Positions 24,850 to 32,996 of a stretch of 64,000 nt of DNA are shown here, piece after piece (positions within the stretch are counted from its first letter, which is position 1; every line of letters starts with the position of its first letter). The stretch comes from Streptomyces sp. M41(2017). GTDB lineage: Bacteria > Actinomycetota > Actinomycetes > Streptomycetales > Streptomycetaceae. The notes beneath the pieces were generated by a model, which saw only the letters and a list, made by a program, of their open reading frames with translations, did no database searches and was not told where the DNA came from. The position numbers and the translations under genes were made by a program. The stretch covers positions 22,584 through 86,583 of the forward strand of contig NZ_MWFK01000005.1 in assembly GCF_002078175.1 (NCBI RefSeq), read 5' to 3'.

Positions 24850-24894
24850 GGGCCAATGGTGCCCTATGTGACCGACAAGCCGGGCCAATGGCCC
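24850..24894 (-). promoter_or_regulatory. Direct repeats GGGCCAATGG, possible operator
   Basis: The decamer GGGCCAATGG occurs at 24850-24859 and 24882-24891 (32 bp apart); the second copy is inside a 13-bp palindrome (GGGCCA-A-TGGCCC). They lie about 40-85 bases upstream of the zinc-finger gene start, where a leftward promoter is expected. The regulator is unknown. Confidence 0.4.
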
Positions 24895-24898
24895 TGTC

Positions 24899-25039
24899 CT
24901 AGTCCTCATTGGGGCCGGCTTGGCGTCGCGCCGTGTAGTAGGTGAGGGCGGCACGTTGCCGGCGGCTCGCTGTCTGTCCGGTCGCGAGGTATCGGACGAG
25001 CACCCAGAAGCGGGCGGTGAATCGCTTGAGGCGTTCCAT
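24899..25039 (-). CDS. Small basic hypothetical protein (46 aa)
   Basis: An ATG at 25039 preceded by GAGAGGG opens a 46-residue product: MERLKRFTARFWVLVRYLAT, then an Arg-rich middle and ending AGPNED. Codon use is typical of the neighbours. No family recognised. The adjacent plus-strand gene is divergent, so 25040-25142 would hold both promoters. Confidence 0.45.
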   Translation of the reverse strand: MERLKRFTARFWVLVRYLATGQTASRRQRAALTYYTARRQAGPNED

Positions 25040-25142
25040 CTGTGAGGCCCTCTCGGATCGTTGGTGCATGGACTGTCGTGCGGGAGTGGTCGCTTTATCG
25101 ATTCCTACCCTGCTCCGTTACCGGCCTTGCAACACTGCCGCC

Positions 25143-25340
25143 ATGAGCGACGTCGTCTACATGGTGCGGGCGCGAACCGAAGCGGCCTGCAAGCGGGAGT
25201 TGGCGCGGATCTGCGAGCGTATGGACGCCGAGGTCGCCACCGATCCCACGGACGCAGCTGGCCGTCACTGGGTTGCGCGGGCTGTTCCCCGAACGGCAAA
25301 GGCCCCGACCGCGGACGGTCGAGGCCCTGTCTCCGGCTAG
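25143..25340 (+). CDS. Small hypothetical protein on the opposite strand (65 aa)
   Basis: MSDVVYMVRARTEAACKREL followed by ARICERMDAEVATDP and GRHWVARAVP: a helix flanked by strands, similar to small Streptomyces proteins of unknown function. It is convergent with the gene ending at 25344, four bases away, and its 3' end overlaps a terminator hairpin, so the last 13 residues may be coincidental. Confidence 0.45.
   Translation: MSDVVYMVRARTEAACKRELARICERMDAEVATDPTDAAGRHWVARAVPRTAKAPTADGRGPVSG
25301..25326. terminator. Bidirectional terminator hairpin
   Basis: GGCCCCGACC and GGTCGAGGCC form a ten-base stem with one mismatch and a six-base loop, between convergent genes ending at 25340 (plus) and 25344 (minus). 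It lies inside the 3' end of the plus-strand gene. Confidence 0.6.
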
Positions 25341-25343
25341 CAG

Positions 25344-25829
25344 CTACTCGTCTTCCTGCTCCAGTTGTGCGGCGAGGGCGTTGAAGGCGGTCACGTAGCG
25401 GTTGGCTGCCGAGAGCGTCTGGCTTTCGGGGGTGACGTTGAACGTCTGTGCGGCCCCGTTCCCGAAGGTCACGTTGATGACGGCCGCACCCTTGTTCTTG
25501 CGGCCGGTGGCGGCAGCTGAAGCGCCCATCGTTGCCGCCCCGGCAATGAGCCGGGTCGCTGTCCAGCCCTTGTGGGCGCCGGCGTTGACGAACTCCGCGG
25601 ATCCGCCCTTGATCGGCCCGAGGTTGGTGACGCCCATCTTCGACGACGGCCACATTCTCATCGTCGCGGCCGTGTTCATCGTGCGCTCGGCCGGATGGGC
25701 TTCTCGCCACGCTTTGAGCGCGGCCTTGTCGGCGGCCTTCTGGTCGGCTGCTTCACCGCGGATCCGCTGCTTCTCTGCCTTCGCGGCAGCCTTCTGTGCG
25801 GTCTTCTCCGGGTCCTGCTTGAAGAACAT
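25344..25829 (-). CDS. Hypothetical protein with charged N-terminal helix
   Basis: 161 residues; the start at 25829 has GAGGGGGCG upstream. A Lys/Ala/Glu-rich helix (DPEKTAQKAAAKAEKQRIRG, then ADKAALKAWREAH) precedes a Gly/Ala-rich middle (TATRLIAGAATMGASAAATG) and a strand region (AAVINVTFGNGAAQTFNVTP). No family recognised; the C-terminal part could be a PH-like or bridging domain. Confidence 0.6.
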   Translation of the reverse strand: MFFKQDPEKTAQKAAAKAEKQRIRGEAADQKAADKAALKAWREAHPAERTMNTAATMRMWPSSKMGVTNLGPIKGGSAEFVNAGAHKGWTATRLIAGAATMGASAAATGRKNKGAAVINVTFGNGAAQTFNVTPESQTLSAANRYVTAFNALAAQLEQEDE

Positions 25830-25938
25830 GACGCCCCCTCGGTGCGAGTCCAAGGGGGCATCATGCGCCTGCTGCCGGAGCGGTGGGGTCGGGAGTGCCC
25901 GAGTTGTAGCCGATCGAGGACATCGAGATGGAGCGTGG

Positions 25939-26211
25939 CTACGTCCACACGCCGTCGATGTAGGCGCGGGCCGCGGCGTCGACGTCGGCTGTCTGCCCGG
26001 CGGCGATGGCGAGGAGTGGCGCCTGGTCGTTGAGGTGCGGGTTCATGCCGATCATCCAGTTGCGGGCGGTCGCCTCCTCTTCCTGGTCGGCTATGTGCCG
26101 GAAGATGCGGTGTGCGGCTTCCCGCTGTTCGGCGTCGGTGAGACGGTCGGTGAGCGGTTCGCCGAGCCAGGCGGTCAGGTCGGTGGTGGTGCGGTCGGAT
26201 GTTCGGGTCAC
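25939..26211 (-). CDS. MbcA/ParS-like antitoxin C-terminal domain, orphan
   Basis: 90 residues. ATARNWMIGMNPHLNDQAPL followed by LAIAAGQTADVDAAARAYIDG closely resembles the toxin-binding tail of MbcA/ParS (DUF2384) antitoxins, whose usual motif is W...PN..L....P......G. No RES-domain toxin or N-terminal Xre part is visible next to it, so it is an orphan or stand-alone domain. Start GTG. It may neutralise a host toxin. Confidence 0.55.
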   Translation of the reverse strand: MTRTSDRTTTDLTAWLGEPLTDRLTDAEQREAAHRIFRHIADQEEEATARNWMIGMNPHLNDQAPLLAIAAGQTADVDAAARAYIDGVWT

Positions 26212-26262
26212 GCCTGCTCCTTCATGCTCGCCGGGCGAGCGTCGCTTCTGTGATCGACCGGG

Positions 26263-26454
26263 CTACAGCGCCGAGTCGAAGGTGATCGGTCGGACTGGCG
26301 GCCGGTCGGCGCGGACGGTGATCCGGCCTGCGGTGTCGCGGCTGGCCGGCTTGATGGCGGACAGGGGCGTGTGCGGGCGCCGGGCCGGTGGGGCGGAGCG
26401 GCGGGGGATGTCGGTGACGGTCATGTCAGCAGTGTGCTCTCGGCTCCTTCTCAT
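26263..26454 (-). CDS. Small basic hypothetical protein
   Basis: 63 residues, Arg/Pro-rich and probably disordered (TDIPRRSAPPARRPHTPLSA, GRITVRADRPPVRPITFDS). The start at 26454 has GAAAGGACCCG upstream, better placed than a later ATG. Function unknown. Confidence 0.45.
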   Translation of the reverse strand: MRRSREHTADMTVTDIPRRSAPPARRPHTPLSAIKPASRDTAGRITVRADRPPVRPITFDSAL

Positions 26455-26467
26455 CGGGTCCTTTCGG

Positions 26468-26977
26468 TTAGAGCCCACGGCTGTGGGCGAGTTCGGCTGC
26501 GCGTTCGAGGTAGCGGGCGGGGAGTCGGGGGTCGCGCTGGTTGTCGTTCCAGCTGGGGATGGTGTTGGCGTGGGGGAAGTCGCGGCGGATCGCTTCGAGG
26601 AGCACCACGCAGGCGTCGTCGGCCTGGCCGCGACTGTCGGCTGCGGCCTGGATGGCGCCGATGAGGCAGCGGGCGCCCTGCTCGTTTCGCAGCCCTCCGG
26701 TGCACCAGCCGGCTGCGTCGAGGCGGAGCCGGGCGCGGTGGAGGGTGGCGGCGATCGGCGTGGGGTACGGGCAGGGCGCCGCAGTGGGGGTGAGCGGCAA
26801 TGGCGCGGTGATCTCGGGGATGGGGTCGGCGGCGGGGATGTGGGCGGTGTCGACTTCGAAGGTGAGGTTGGCGAGGGTGAGGCGTGCGTCCATGACGAGG
26901 CCCACCTCGACCAGCCGCGCGTCCAGGTCGAGTTCGACCGGGGCGGCGGCTCTCGCGGTCGTGGCGGGCGCGGTCAT
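26468..26977 (-). CDS. DUF6197-family protein (copy 1)
   Basis: 169 residues. The last 110 residues have the DUF6197 pattern: TLHRARLRLDAAGWCTGGLR, ARCLIGAIQAAADS, VVLLEAIRRDFP and a closing IPSWNDNQRDPRLPARYLER. Four probable members of this family occur in the window (also at 33630, 57592 and 58291). The function is unknown but the family is concentrated in Streptomyces mobile DNA. ATG overlaps the upstream stop. Confidence 0.75.
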   Translation of the reverse strand: MTAPATTARAAAPVELDLDARLVEVGLVMDARLTLANLTFEVDTAHIPAADPIPEITAPLPLTPTAAPCPYPTPIAATLHRARLRLDAAGWCTGGLRNEQGARCLIGAIQAAADSRGQADDACVVLLEAIRRDFPHANTIPSWNDNQRDPRLPARYLERAAELAHSRGL

Positions 26978-27768
26978 CAGGCGGCGACCTTGGCGGGTGC
27001 TCCGGTGCCCTTGCATTCGGGGCAGACGACGAGGAGTTGTTCGTTGCCGAATGCGGCATGGATCTTGCCGTGGCCGGAGCACTTCCAGCACTTCCCGGCG
27101 GCGATGGCCTTGCCGACGGGCATGAACTTGTTCTGCTTGATCCACTGCTCGTCGGTCATGCCGGAGTCGGTGACGACCTTCGACGGCATCGGCTCGGGCT
27201 GCGGGTCGGCGGCCTGCTTGGCTTCTTCGCTGGCCTGCGCGTACCAGGCGCCGCCGACGCTGCTGCCGCCGTGCTTCTGACGTTCGTGGGTGCGTAGGCC
27301 GGCGGTGGCGGCCTTGGCGTCGCGGTAGCGGGGCTTCTCCTTCTTGCCGCAGGGGCAGGCCCAGCCGAGCAGGCCGGTGCTCTTGTCGGGGCCGAACCGG
27401 CTGGCCTTGTAGACGGCCCACTTAGAGACTCGCTGCTTGGTGGGCTTGGCCGGGCAGCGCTTGGCGCCGGTGAAGGCGCCGCTCTTCTTGTCCTTGGTGT
27501 AGACCTGCCCGAGACCCTTACAGGTGGGGCAGCCTTCATGGGTCAGCTTGAGGATCGCGGCGTTCTTGCGGGAGAGGACGGTGTCGTCATGGTTCTCCAG
27601 CCTCTTCACCGCGAAGAGGACCATCCGGGATCCGATCTGGGCGTGGAGGGGGCCGGTACGGGGGACCTTGACGCGGCCGACGGACTTCTTCCGCGACGAG
27701 GTGCGGGCGGCGGGCTTGCGGCCCTTCGCGGCGGTGCGCCGGGCCGGCTGCTTGCGCTTCGGGGGCAT
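26977..27768 (-). CDS. Basic protein with DnaJ-like zinc motifs
   Basis: 263 residues. The first 45 residues are Arg/Lys/Ala-rich, nucleic-acid-binding in character. Two CxxCxGxG-type elements occur (CPTCKGLGQV and CWKCSGHGKI with CPECKGTG), plus a zinc-finger-like CPCGKKEK...HERQKH. The mix suggests a nucleic-acid-binding or chaperone-like zinc protein. It is the first gene after the translocase and the repeat array and may take part in the transfer module. Confidence 0.65.
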   Translation of the reverse strand: MPPKRKQPARRTAAKGRKPAARTSSRKKSVGRVKVPRTGPLHAQIGSRMVLFAVKRLENHDDTVLSRKNAAILKLTHEGCPTCKGLGQVYTKDKKSGAFTGAKRCPAKPTKQRVSKWAVYKASRFGPDKSTGLLGWACPCGKKEKPRYRDAKAATAGLRTHERQKHGGSSVGGAWYAQASEEAKQAADPQPEPMPSKVVTDSGMTDEQWIKQNKFMPVGKAIAAGKCWKCSGHGKIHAAFGNEQLLVVCPECKGTGAPAKVAA

Positions 27769-27824
27769 GATCGGAACTCCTCTTCAAGAACGTCATATAT
27801 ATGGATCAATAGGGTGGCAATGGG

Positions 27825-27937
27825 CCGTCTTTGGCCCGGCAAGGCCCCGTCTACGGCCCGGCTAGGCGATCAAGGGGATCCGCTGGTAGCCGGGCCATAG
27901 ACGGCCCGAAGACGGGGGTCAGGCGGCCCGAAGACGG
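27825..27937. repeat. Five phased 14-bp repeats next to the translocase gene: candidate transfer (clt) locus
   Basis: The 14-mer CCGTCTWYGGSCCG occurs five times, each matching the consensus: plus orientation at 27825-27838 and 27847-27860; minus orientation at 27891-27904, 27902-27915 and 27924-27937. Start-to-start distances are 22, 44, 11 and 22 bp, all multiples of 11, i.e. of a DNA turn. The two groups face each other. The last copy lies within the 3' end of the translocase gene. Streptomyces TraB proteins bind short clt repeats close to traB; that role here is inferred. A replication or regulatory site, or a terminator, is the alternative. Confidence 0.6.
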
Positions 27938-29997
27938 GCTTTAGCCGGGTCAATGAGCCCCGCAGCGGCCTGCTCGACCGCTCCACGCGACCAACCTCGG
28001 ACCTGCTTGCCGTCCCACTCCTGGCGGGTCGATGCCACCGCTGGCGCATGCTTGCGCAGCACCTGCGCCAGACTCGTCGCATCCAGTTCGAAGCCGGCTT
28101 CGCCAAGCGCGGGCAGCAGTTCCTCGGTCGTCGGCAAGAAGGGCTTCTCCCCGAACGTCCGCAGCAGGAAGGCGACGGTGCGCGCGTCGTCCACGCCGCC
28201 CTGCGCGTCGAGGGCTTCGAGCCGGTCTGCGAGTGAGACCTCGCCCGCCTGGCCGTCTCGGCGGATGACGTGCAGGAGGTCCGCCGCGGCGAGGCTGGCG
28301 TGGTCGAACCAGGGCCGGCCTGCCTGCTCGCGCTCCCTGACGGCCTGCCGGATCTGGTCTCGCTCGAAGCGGTTCCAGCGCCACAGGACGGGCCGGTCGA
28401 AGCCGGGGCCTGCCATATAGAACTTGCCTGCGTCGTAGACGCGTTCGTCATCGACTGCGGGCCGCAGCCGGTCCGGGCGGTAGCCCATGGCGCTGGCTCC
28501 CTTTCCGAGGACGAGGGGAATGTCCTCGCTTCGGGAGGCGAGCATGACGCGGTAGGTGACCGCGCTGGCGATGGCGTCGCCGAGTGAGTCCTGGGTGGCT
28601 TCCTGCGCAGCGAAGATCAGGTAGACGCCGGTCTCCCGACCGATACGGATGATCTCGATGGCGAGGTCTTTGGCCTCCTGCGGCAGGAAGATGAACTCGT
28701 CGACGATGCCGAAGATCGCCGGGTCCTCGGGGGTGGGTTCCCACAGGTCACCCATCTCCTTGGCCGACTTGACCTGGTTGCGGCCGGACGCGATATCGCG
28801 CATCCACCGGAGCTTCTCTGTGCATTCCTTGCCTCCGCGGATGGGCGGCAGGGCCATGACCTCAGAGAACTCGCGGATGCCGTCCTTGACGGGGTCCATC
28901 TCGATGGCGATGGCGTCCCGGCATGCCGTGATTACTTCGGCGAGGCTTCGCAGTGCACCCTTGGTCTTCGCGGACCCGGACGAGCCGATGATCAGCATGA
29001 ACATTCCACGCAGGCGCAGCTCCAGCGATGAACCGTCCATGCAGCGGCCGTAGACCACGGCGTCCCGAACCGAGAGGCTGTTCGGCGCGTGGACCGCAGG
29101 GCGCGGCATGTCGGCGAACGGGTCCGTCTGCACGAGGCGCAGCGTGACGTGGGAGTTGTCGTCGAGGTCCGGCTCGATGAGCGTTCCGCCAGTCCCGATC
29201 CCGAAGTGGGAGTCCAGTTGGTCGGCGACCGCGTTGACCTTGCCGGGGGTGGCTCCCTTGAGGACGACGTCGATCTCCCAGCCCCAGCCGCGGTATCCGA
29301 GGACGCGCACGCTGCGCGTTCCGATGCCCTCCCAGGCAAACGCACGCGAGATGCACTCCTCGACCTGGCCCGGGGACTGGCAGACGGCGAGAGGATAGGG
29401 CTCGTCGGAGTCCGGGTTGTCCTGCTCGGCGATCATCATCTGGGGTGCGATGTCGGGACGCTGGTCGCGGTAACGGCCGTACAGGGTGATGCCGACGCCC
29501 GCCGCGAGACCGGTCACGGTCGGAGGGATCGCGGTGGACAGGCCAACCGCGTCGAGACTGGTGCCCTCAGCGAGCGCGATCCAGCCGGCCAGGTTCAGCC
29601 CGGCGGTGACGCCTCCCGTCCAGCCGAGGAACCGCCACCGGGAGTGCCGCTCCTGCTTGACCTTGTTCCAGTCGGACGACTTCGCCATGCCACCGATGAC
29701 CTCTTGGAGATCGTGGGCGCGGACGTAGCGCCAGCCGAGGAACGAGACGGCCTTCATCCCGATGCTGAAGTAGCGGACGGACAGCCCGGTGAAGCGCGCG
29801 GTCCGGGAAAGGGCGACCATGCTGGCCCCGCCCGCCTTCGCGAGGACGGGCACGCGCGGCTCGTAGGTGGCGACGATGCCGGGCGCGATGTCGTCGACGT
29901 CCTCACCGGAAAGGTCGTCGGGGACTTCGAGCTCGCCCGGGATCACCTTAGACAGGTCCCAGCCGGCGGGGAAGTCGGGGTGCTGATCGAGGCTCAT
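27919..29997 (-). CDS. FtsK/SpoIIIE-type DNA translocase, TraB-like
   Basis: 692 residues. Two membrane segments (about 128-145 and 152-173) precede a RecA-fold motor with Walker A GSSGSAKT (338-345) and Walker B AIFGIVDEF (428-436), then RIGRETGVYLIFAAQEATQD. The C-terminal 70 residues look like a winged helix (TTEELLPALGEAGFELDATS, QVRGWSR), the part that in Streptomyces TraB reads clt repeats. Membrane anchor, motor and DNA-reading domain in this order match conjugative TraB better than cell-division FtsK (no long linker) or phage packaging motors. It overlaps the SpdB-like gene by four bases and ends beside the repeat array. Confidence 0.8.
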   Translation of the reverse strand: MSLDQHPDFPAGWDLSKVIPGELEVPDDLSGEDVDDIAPGIVATYEPRVPVLAKAGGASMVALSRTARFTGLSVRYFSIGMKAVSFLGWRYVRAHDLQEVIGGMAKSSDWNKVKQERHSRWRFLGWTGGVTAGLNLAGWIALAEGTSLDAVGLSTAIPPTVTGLAAGVGITLYGRYRDQRPDIAPQMMIAEQDNPDSDEPYPLAVCQSPGQVEECISRAFAWEGIGTRSVRVLGYRGWGWEIDVVLKGATPGKVNAVADQLDSHFGIGTGGTLIEPDLDDNSHVTLRLVQTDPFADMPRPAVHAPNSLSVRDAVVYGRCMDGSSLELRLRGMFMLIIGSSGSAKTKGALRSLAEVITACRDAIAIEMDPVKDGIREFSEVMALPPIRGGKECTEKLRWMRDIASGRNQVKSAKEMGDLWEPTPEDPAIFGIVDEFIFLPQEAKDLAIEIIRIGRETGVYLIFAAQEATQDSLGDAIASAVTYRVMLASRSEDIPLVLGKGASAMGYRPDRLRPAVDDERVYDAGKFYMAGPGFDRPVLWRWNRFERDQIRQAVREREQAGRPWFDHASLAAADLLHVIRRDGQAGEVSLADRLEALDAQGGVDDARTVAFLLRTFGEKPFLPTTEELLPALGEAGFELDATSLAQVLRKHAPAVASTRQEWDGKQVRGWSRGAVEQAAAGLIDPAKARLRAA

Positions 29998-31325
29998 GAC
30001 GCGTCCTTCTGGCGGGCGTTACGGGTGCGGAGCAGATCGGCGTGCGCGCGTCCCGCGGCACGGTTGTATCGGGGCGTGTCGCCCTTCGTCCGTCGGGGCG
30101 GATTCGGCTTGTAGCCAGAGCGGGGTGTTTGGATCGCACGCTGCGCGTTCGTGGTCTTGCTGAGGGTGCTGACGGGGGTGCCGGTGAGGGCGGCTTCGAC
30201 GCGCTTTTCGGCGGCGCGGCGGGAGCTGATGGACGTGATGGACTCGCCCGGGTCGGTGCCCTCGATGTTGCGGTAGGCGCGCGGCCACACGGCCGAGTCG
30301 TCCGGCTCCTTGCCGAGCGCGGCGCCGATCTTCACGGCCTCCTTCCAGACCTCCGGAAACTCCCGCTGCCGGGTCTCTCGAAGTTCCGTGCGTGCCTTCT
30401 CGGCAGCCTCCCTTGCGACCTTCGCGTCGGCGGCGCGCTGCTTAGCTTCGGCGGCCAGACGCGCGGCCTCGGCGCGCTCGGTCTTGCGCTTCGCTCGCCG
30501 CTCGCGGCGGGTGAGTGCTCCGTCGCGCTTCCGGATGCGGCCGTGCTCGTGGAGATCCCACACACCGGGGCCGGCGACCGAGGCGAAGGCAGTCGCGATG
30601 GCCGTGGCGGGGTCGAAGGCGTTAAGGCCGTGCCACAGGTTGATCGCGGCGGCGATGAACGCGAGGAGCCAGGCGATGAGGCGGTAGTGCCAGTGCGGCC
30701 GGCGGGCGGCTACCGCGGCGGCGGCACCCTTGAGGACGACCCAGGCTCCGCCTTCGAGCATGAGCGGTGCGGCCATCAGCCAGAGGGCGTTGGGGTCGTA
30801 GAACGCGGCGACCTGTACGGGGAGGGCGACGATCGCGCAGACGATGTAGAAGCCGCGGGCGTAGTCGCTCCACTTGTCCTCGGCCTTGGCCTGCTCAGCC
30901 TCGCCAGCCTCGGCCGCGTGCTTCTTCTTCTCGGCGGTCTGCGCCGCTTCCTCGCGAGCCCGGTCGGCGTCCTCCCGTCGCCGGTTGTGTTCGGCGATCC
31001 GCGCTTCGGAGGCGGCCTGTTCTTCGGCTTCCTTCCGCTCGTTGCGGTTGTTGGCGAGGGCGAGCTTCCGTGCTTCCTCGGCGGCCTTGGTGCGGATCGC
31101 TTCGGCTTCGGCTTCGGCGAGAATGCGCGCCTTCTCGACCTCGGCTTCGCTGCGGGCCCGGATCGCTGCGGCCTCGGCGGCAGCAACCAGGTCGACGGCC
31201 GGCTCGGCGGTCTCGACCGGCTGGGGGCTGCTCTGTTCCTTGTCGGGCTGGGTGATGCGCCAGTCCGCGAACTGCACGGCGCGCGGCCTGGTGCTTCCGT
31301 TGGCGATAGACGGGCTGGCGGTCAT
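29994..31325 (-). CDS. DUF2637/SpdB-like membrane protein
   Basis: 443 residues. A long Ala/Glu/Arg coiled coil (about 45-140) is followed by four membrane helices: GFYIVCAIVALPVQVAAF, ALWLMAAPLMLEGGAWVVLK, LIAWLLAFIAAAINLW and ATAIATAFASVAGPGVWDL. Then come a second charged coiled coil and a basic tail. This layout is that of DUF2637 proteins encoded beside traB in Streptomyces plasmids and integrative elements, where spd products assist intramycelial spread. Probable partner of the translocase. Confidence 0.75.
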   Translation of the reverse strand: MTASPSIANGSTRPRAVQFADWRITQPDKEQSSPQPVETAEPAVDLVAAAEAAAIRARSEAEVEKARILAEAEAEAIRTKAAEEARKLALANNRNERKEAEEQAASEARIAEHNRRREDADRAREEAAQTAEKKKHAAEAGEAEQAKAEDKWSDYARGFYIVCAIVALPVQVAAFYDPNALWLMAAPLMLEGGAWVVLKGAAAAVAARRPHWHYRLIAWLLAFIAAAINLWHGLNAFDPATAIATAFASVAGPGVWDLHEHGRIRKRDGALTRRERRAKRKTERAEAARLAAEAKQRAADAKVAREAAEKARTELRETRQREFPEVWKEAVKIGAALGKEPDDSAVWPRAYRNIEGTDPGESITSISSRRAAEKRVEAALTGTPVSTLSKTTNAQRAIQTPRSGYKPNPPRRTKGDTPRYNRAAGRAHADLLRTRNARQKDAS

Positions 31326-31346
31326 GAGACTCGGTGTCCTTTCAGG

Positions 31347-31556
31347 TCAGCCGCGAGTGCGGCGGTCGACGAGGGCGGCGGTGATGCCGAAGACGGCGAA
31401 CAGAACGACGAAACTGCCTGTCGTCACCAGCGGCTTCGGGAGTCCGGCGAGACTGAGGACGACGGTCGTCGCCATGGAGGCGATCACGGACGGGATGAAG
31501 ATCGCGGACATCTGGGGGAGCGGATAGCGGCGCTTGAAGAAGGCGATGATCCGCAT
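31347..31556 (-). CDS. Small two-helix membrane protein
   Basis: 69 residues: MRIIAFFKRRYPLPQMSAIF, then two hydrophobic helices (SVIASMATTVVLSLAGL, TTGSFVVLFAVFGITAALV) and VDRRTRG. It lies between the SpdB-like and DUF4236-type genes; small membrane proteins of this kind accompany spread genes. Confidence 0.55.
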   Translation of the reverse strand: MRIIAFFKRRYPLPQMSAIFIPSVIASMATTVVLSLAGLPKPLVTTGSFVVLFAVFGITAALVDRRTRG

Positions 31557-31557
31557 G

Positions 31558-31761
31558 TCACTCCCCCGTCCTGCGTCGGCTGCGGGTGGAGCGCCAGCCG
31601 AACGGGCCGGGCAGGTCCATCGACGTGGTGCGACGGCCGGTGGACGAGATCGTGTGGCGCGGGCCGGATCCGCCGCCCAACGTGACCGACCAGGAACGCC
31701 GGTTGATGTTGAGCCGGACACCGGGGAAGATCCGGAAGCTCTGGCGGAACGTGATCGGCAT
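31558..31761 (-). CDS. DUF4236-type small protein
   Basis: 67 residues beginning MPITFRQSFRIFPGVRLNIN, then SWSVTLGGG and STGRRTTSMDLPGPFGW. This is the DUF4236 signature (RRSFRiaPGvRlN ... SvGG ... StGRRT). Function unknown; it often occurs singly or with membrane proteins. Ends two bases before the next gene. Confidence 0.75.
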   Translation of the reverse strand: MPITFRQSFRIFPGVRLNINRRSWSVTLGGGSGPRHTISSTGRRTTSMDLPGPFGWRSTRSRRRTGE

Positions 31762-32072
31762 CAGACGCCCGCCGATCCGTGGCTGGTGTGGTCGGTGGCC
31801 ATGCCTTCCAGAACGGCAAGCCGCGCTTGGGTGTGGTTGCGGGTCGCCCGGATCTCGACCGCGCAGCCCTCGACGGAACACCGGTACACCTGCGTCGTGA
31901 CGCCCTTCATGACCGCCATCAGCAGCCAGATGCCAGACGACAACATCGACAGGGCCACGGTGACCAGAGTCAGCGCCCCGACATCATGTACCGCCAGGTT
32001 CGCTACGGTGACGCCGGTGGTCACGCTGATCACCGCGCCGCCCGCCACCTCGGCGGGGTTCAGCTTCTTCAT
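31761..32072 (-). CDS. SpdD-like small membrane protein
   Basis: 103 residues. Two hydrophobic helices (VISVTTGVTVANLAVH, LVTVALSMLSSGIWLLMAVM) precede a Cys/His tail: VYRCSVEGCAVEIRATR ... MATDHTSHGS. A C...C...H...H end after two helices is typical of small proteins in Streptomyces spread operons. Assigned by pattern and context. Confidence 0.55.
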   Translation of the reverse strand: MKKLNPAEVAGGAVISVTTGVTVANLAVHDVGALTLVTVALSMLSSGIWLLMAVMKGVTTQVYRCSVEGCAVEIRATRNHTQARLAVLEGMATDHTSHGSAGV

Positions 32073-32083
32073 GGGGACCTCTC

Positions 32084-32380
32084 TCAGATGGGCGCGCTGG
32101 TGCGCGCCTTGTGGAATTCGCGAATGAACTCGTCGGTCAGGCCGGAGCCGATCGCGGCTCCGACCGGGCCGATGCCGGTCACGGAGGCGGCCCACAACTC
32201 CAGCCAAGCCGCCCGGAACGCGATGTAGTTGAGGACGGGGCGGGCGGCACGCAGCGGGAACACGACCGCCCCCAGCCCGACCATCACGAGGAGGGCCAGG
32301 AGCCGCACCGTCCACCGGCCCACGAACCGGGCCGCCAGCGTGAGCCGGCCGGGCTTCGCGGTGATCAGATAGGCGTGCAC
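32084..32380 (-). CDS. Small membrane protein
   Basis: 98 residues: one clear membrane helix (LLALLVMVGLGAVVFPL), a second amphipathic stretch, and a short C-terminal helix DEFIREFHKART. Unknown family. Neighbouring genes suggest a role with the transfer proteins. Confidence 0.5.
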   Translation of the reverse strand: MHAYLITAKPGRLTLAARFVGRWTVRLLALLVMVGLGAVVFPLRAARPVLNYIAFRAAWLELWAASVTGIGPVGAAIGSGLTDEFIREFHKARTSAPI

Positions 32381-32399
32381 GGGAAGCTCCTCTCGGCGA

Positions 32400-32996
32400 T
32401 CAGCGGGTGGCGGGGGTTCGGACGGCCGCGTCGAGGGCGTCCCACACGCGTGTGCCGGGTCCGAGGTCGGGGTCGATGACCGTCACCTGCCAGGCGTCGG
32501 CGATCTCCTTCATGGCGTCCCGGCTCACCCCGGCCCAGATCTGGCGGAGGATCCGGGGCGGCAGGTAGGCGCCGAACTCGGTGTACGGCTCGCCGTCCCG
32601 CGTCGTCGCCGTGTAGCCCTGGCCCTGCGGAAGCAGCCACGGATGGGCGATCAGCACGATCACGCCGGCCGCCTCACCCGCCTTGCGGATCCGGGACATG
32701 AGCAGCTCGTCGGCGACCAGACCGGACACGGCCGCCCGCTGCTGCCAGCGCAGACCGTCGAAGCCGACACCGTCGAACCCAGGCTGGGACTGGTCGGTGA
32801 GGAACCCGGCCCGGTTCAGGCGGGCCAGCGTCGGAGCGATCTCGACGGTCTCCTCGGCGGCACCATCCCGGTAGCCGGGCCACATCGACAGCTCGCCGTC
32901 CACCCAGCGGGCCATCAAGTCGGCCAGCTCGGGCAAGGTGCGGGCCCGGCGCCACAGCTTCATGTCGGCTTGGCGCTTACGCCAGTTGGTGAACAT
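32400..32996 (-). CDS. DUF6919-type protein
   Basis: 198 residues. Conserved blocks: LWRRARTLPELADLMARWVD, GELSMWPGYRDG, ETVEIAPTLARLNRAGFLTD and QSQPGFDG, then AGVIVLIAHPWLLPQG. These match the DUF6919 family found mainly on Streptomyces mobile elements; biochemical role unknown. Overlaps the upstream gene by one base. Confidence 0.72.
   Translation of the reverse strand: MFTNWRKRQADMKLWRRARTLPELADLMARWVDGELSMWPGYRDGAAEETVEIAPTLARLNRAGFLTDQSQPGFDGVGFDGLRWQQRAAVSGLVADELLMSRIRKAGEAAGVIVLIAHPWLLPQGQGYTATTRDGEPYTEFGAYLPPRILRQIWAGVSRDAMKEIADAWQVTVIDPDLGPGTRVWDALDAAVRTPATR

Noticed and set aside
30042..31685. Long plus-strand frame opposite the SpdB-like gene
   Set aside because: Antisense of coiled-coil Ala/Arg codons; no ribosome-binding site and no domain.
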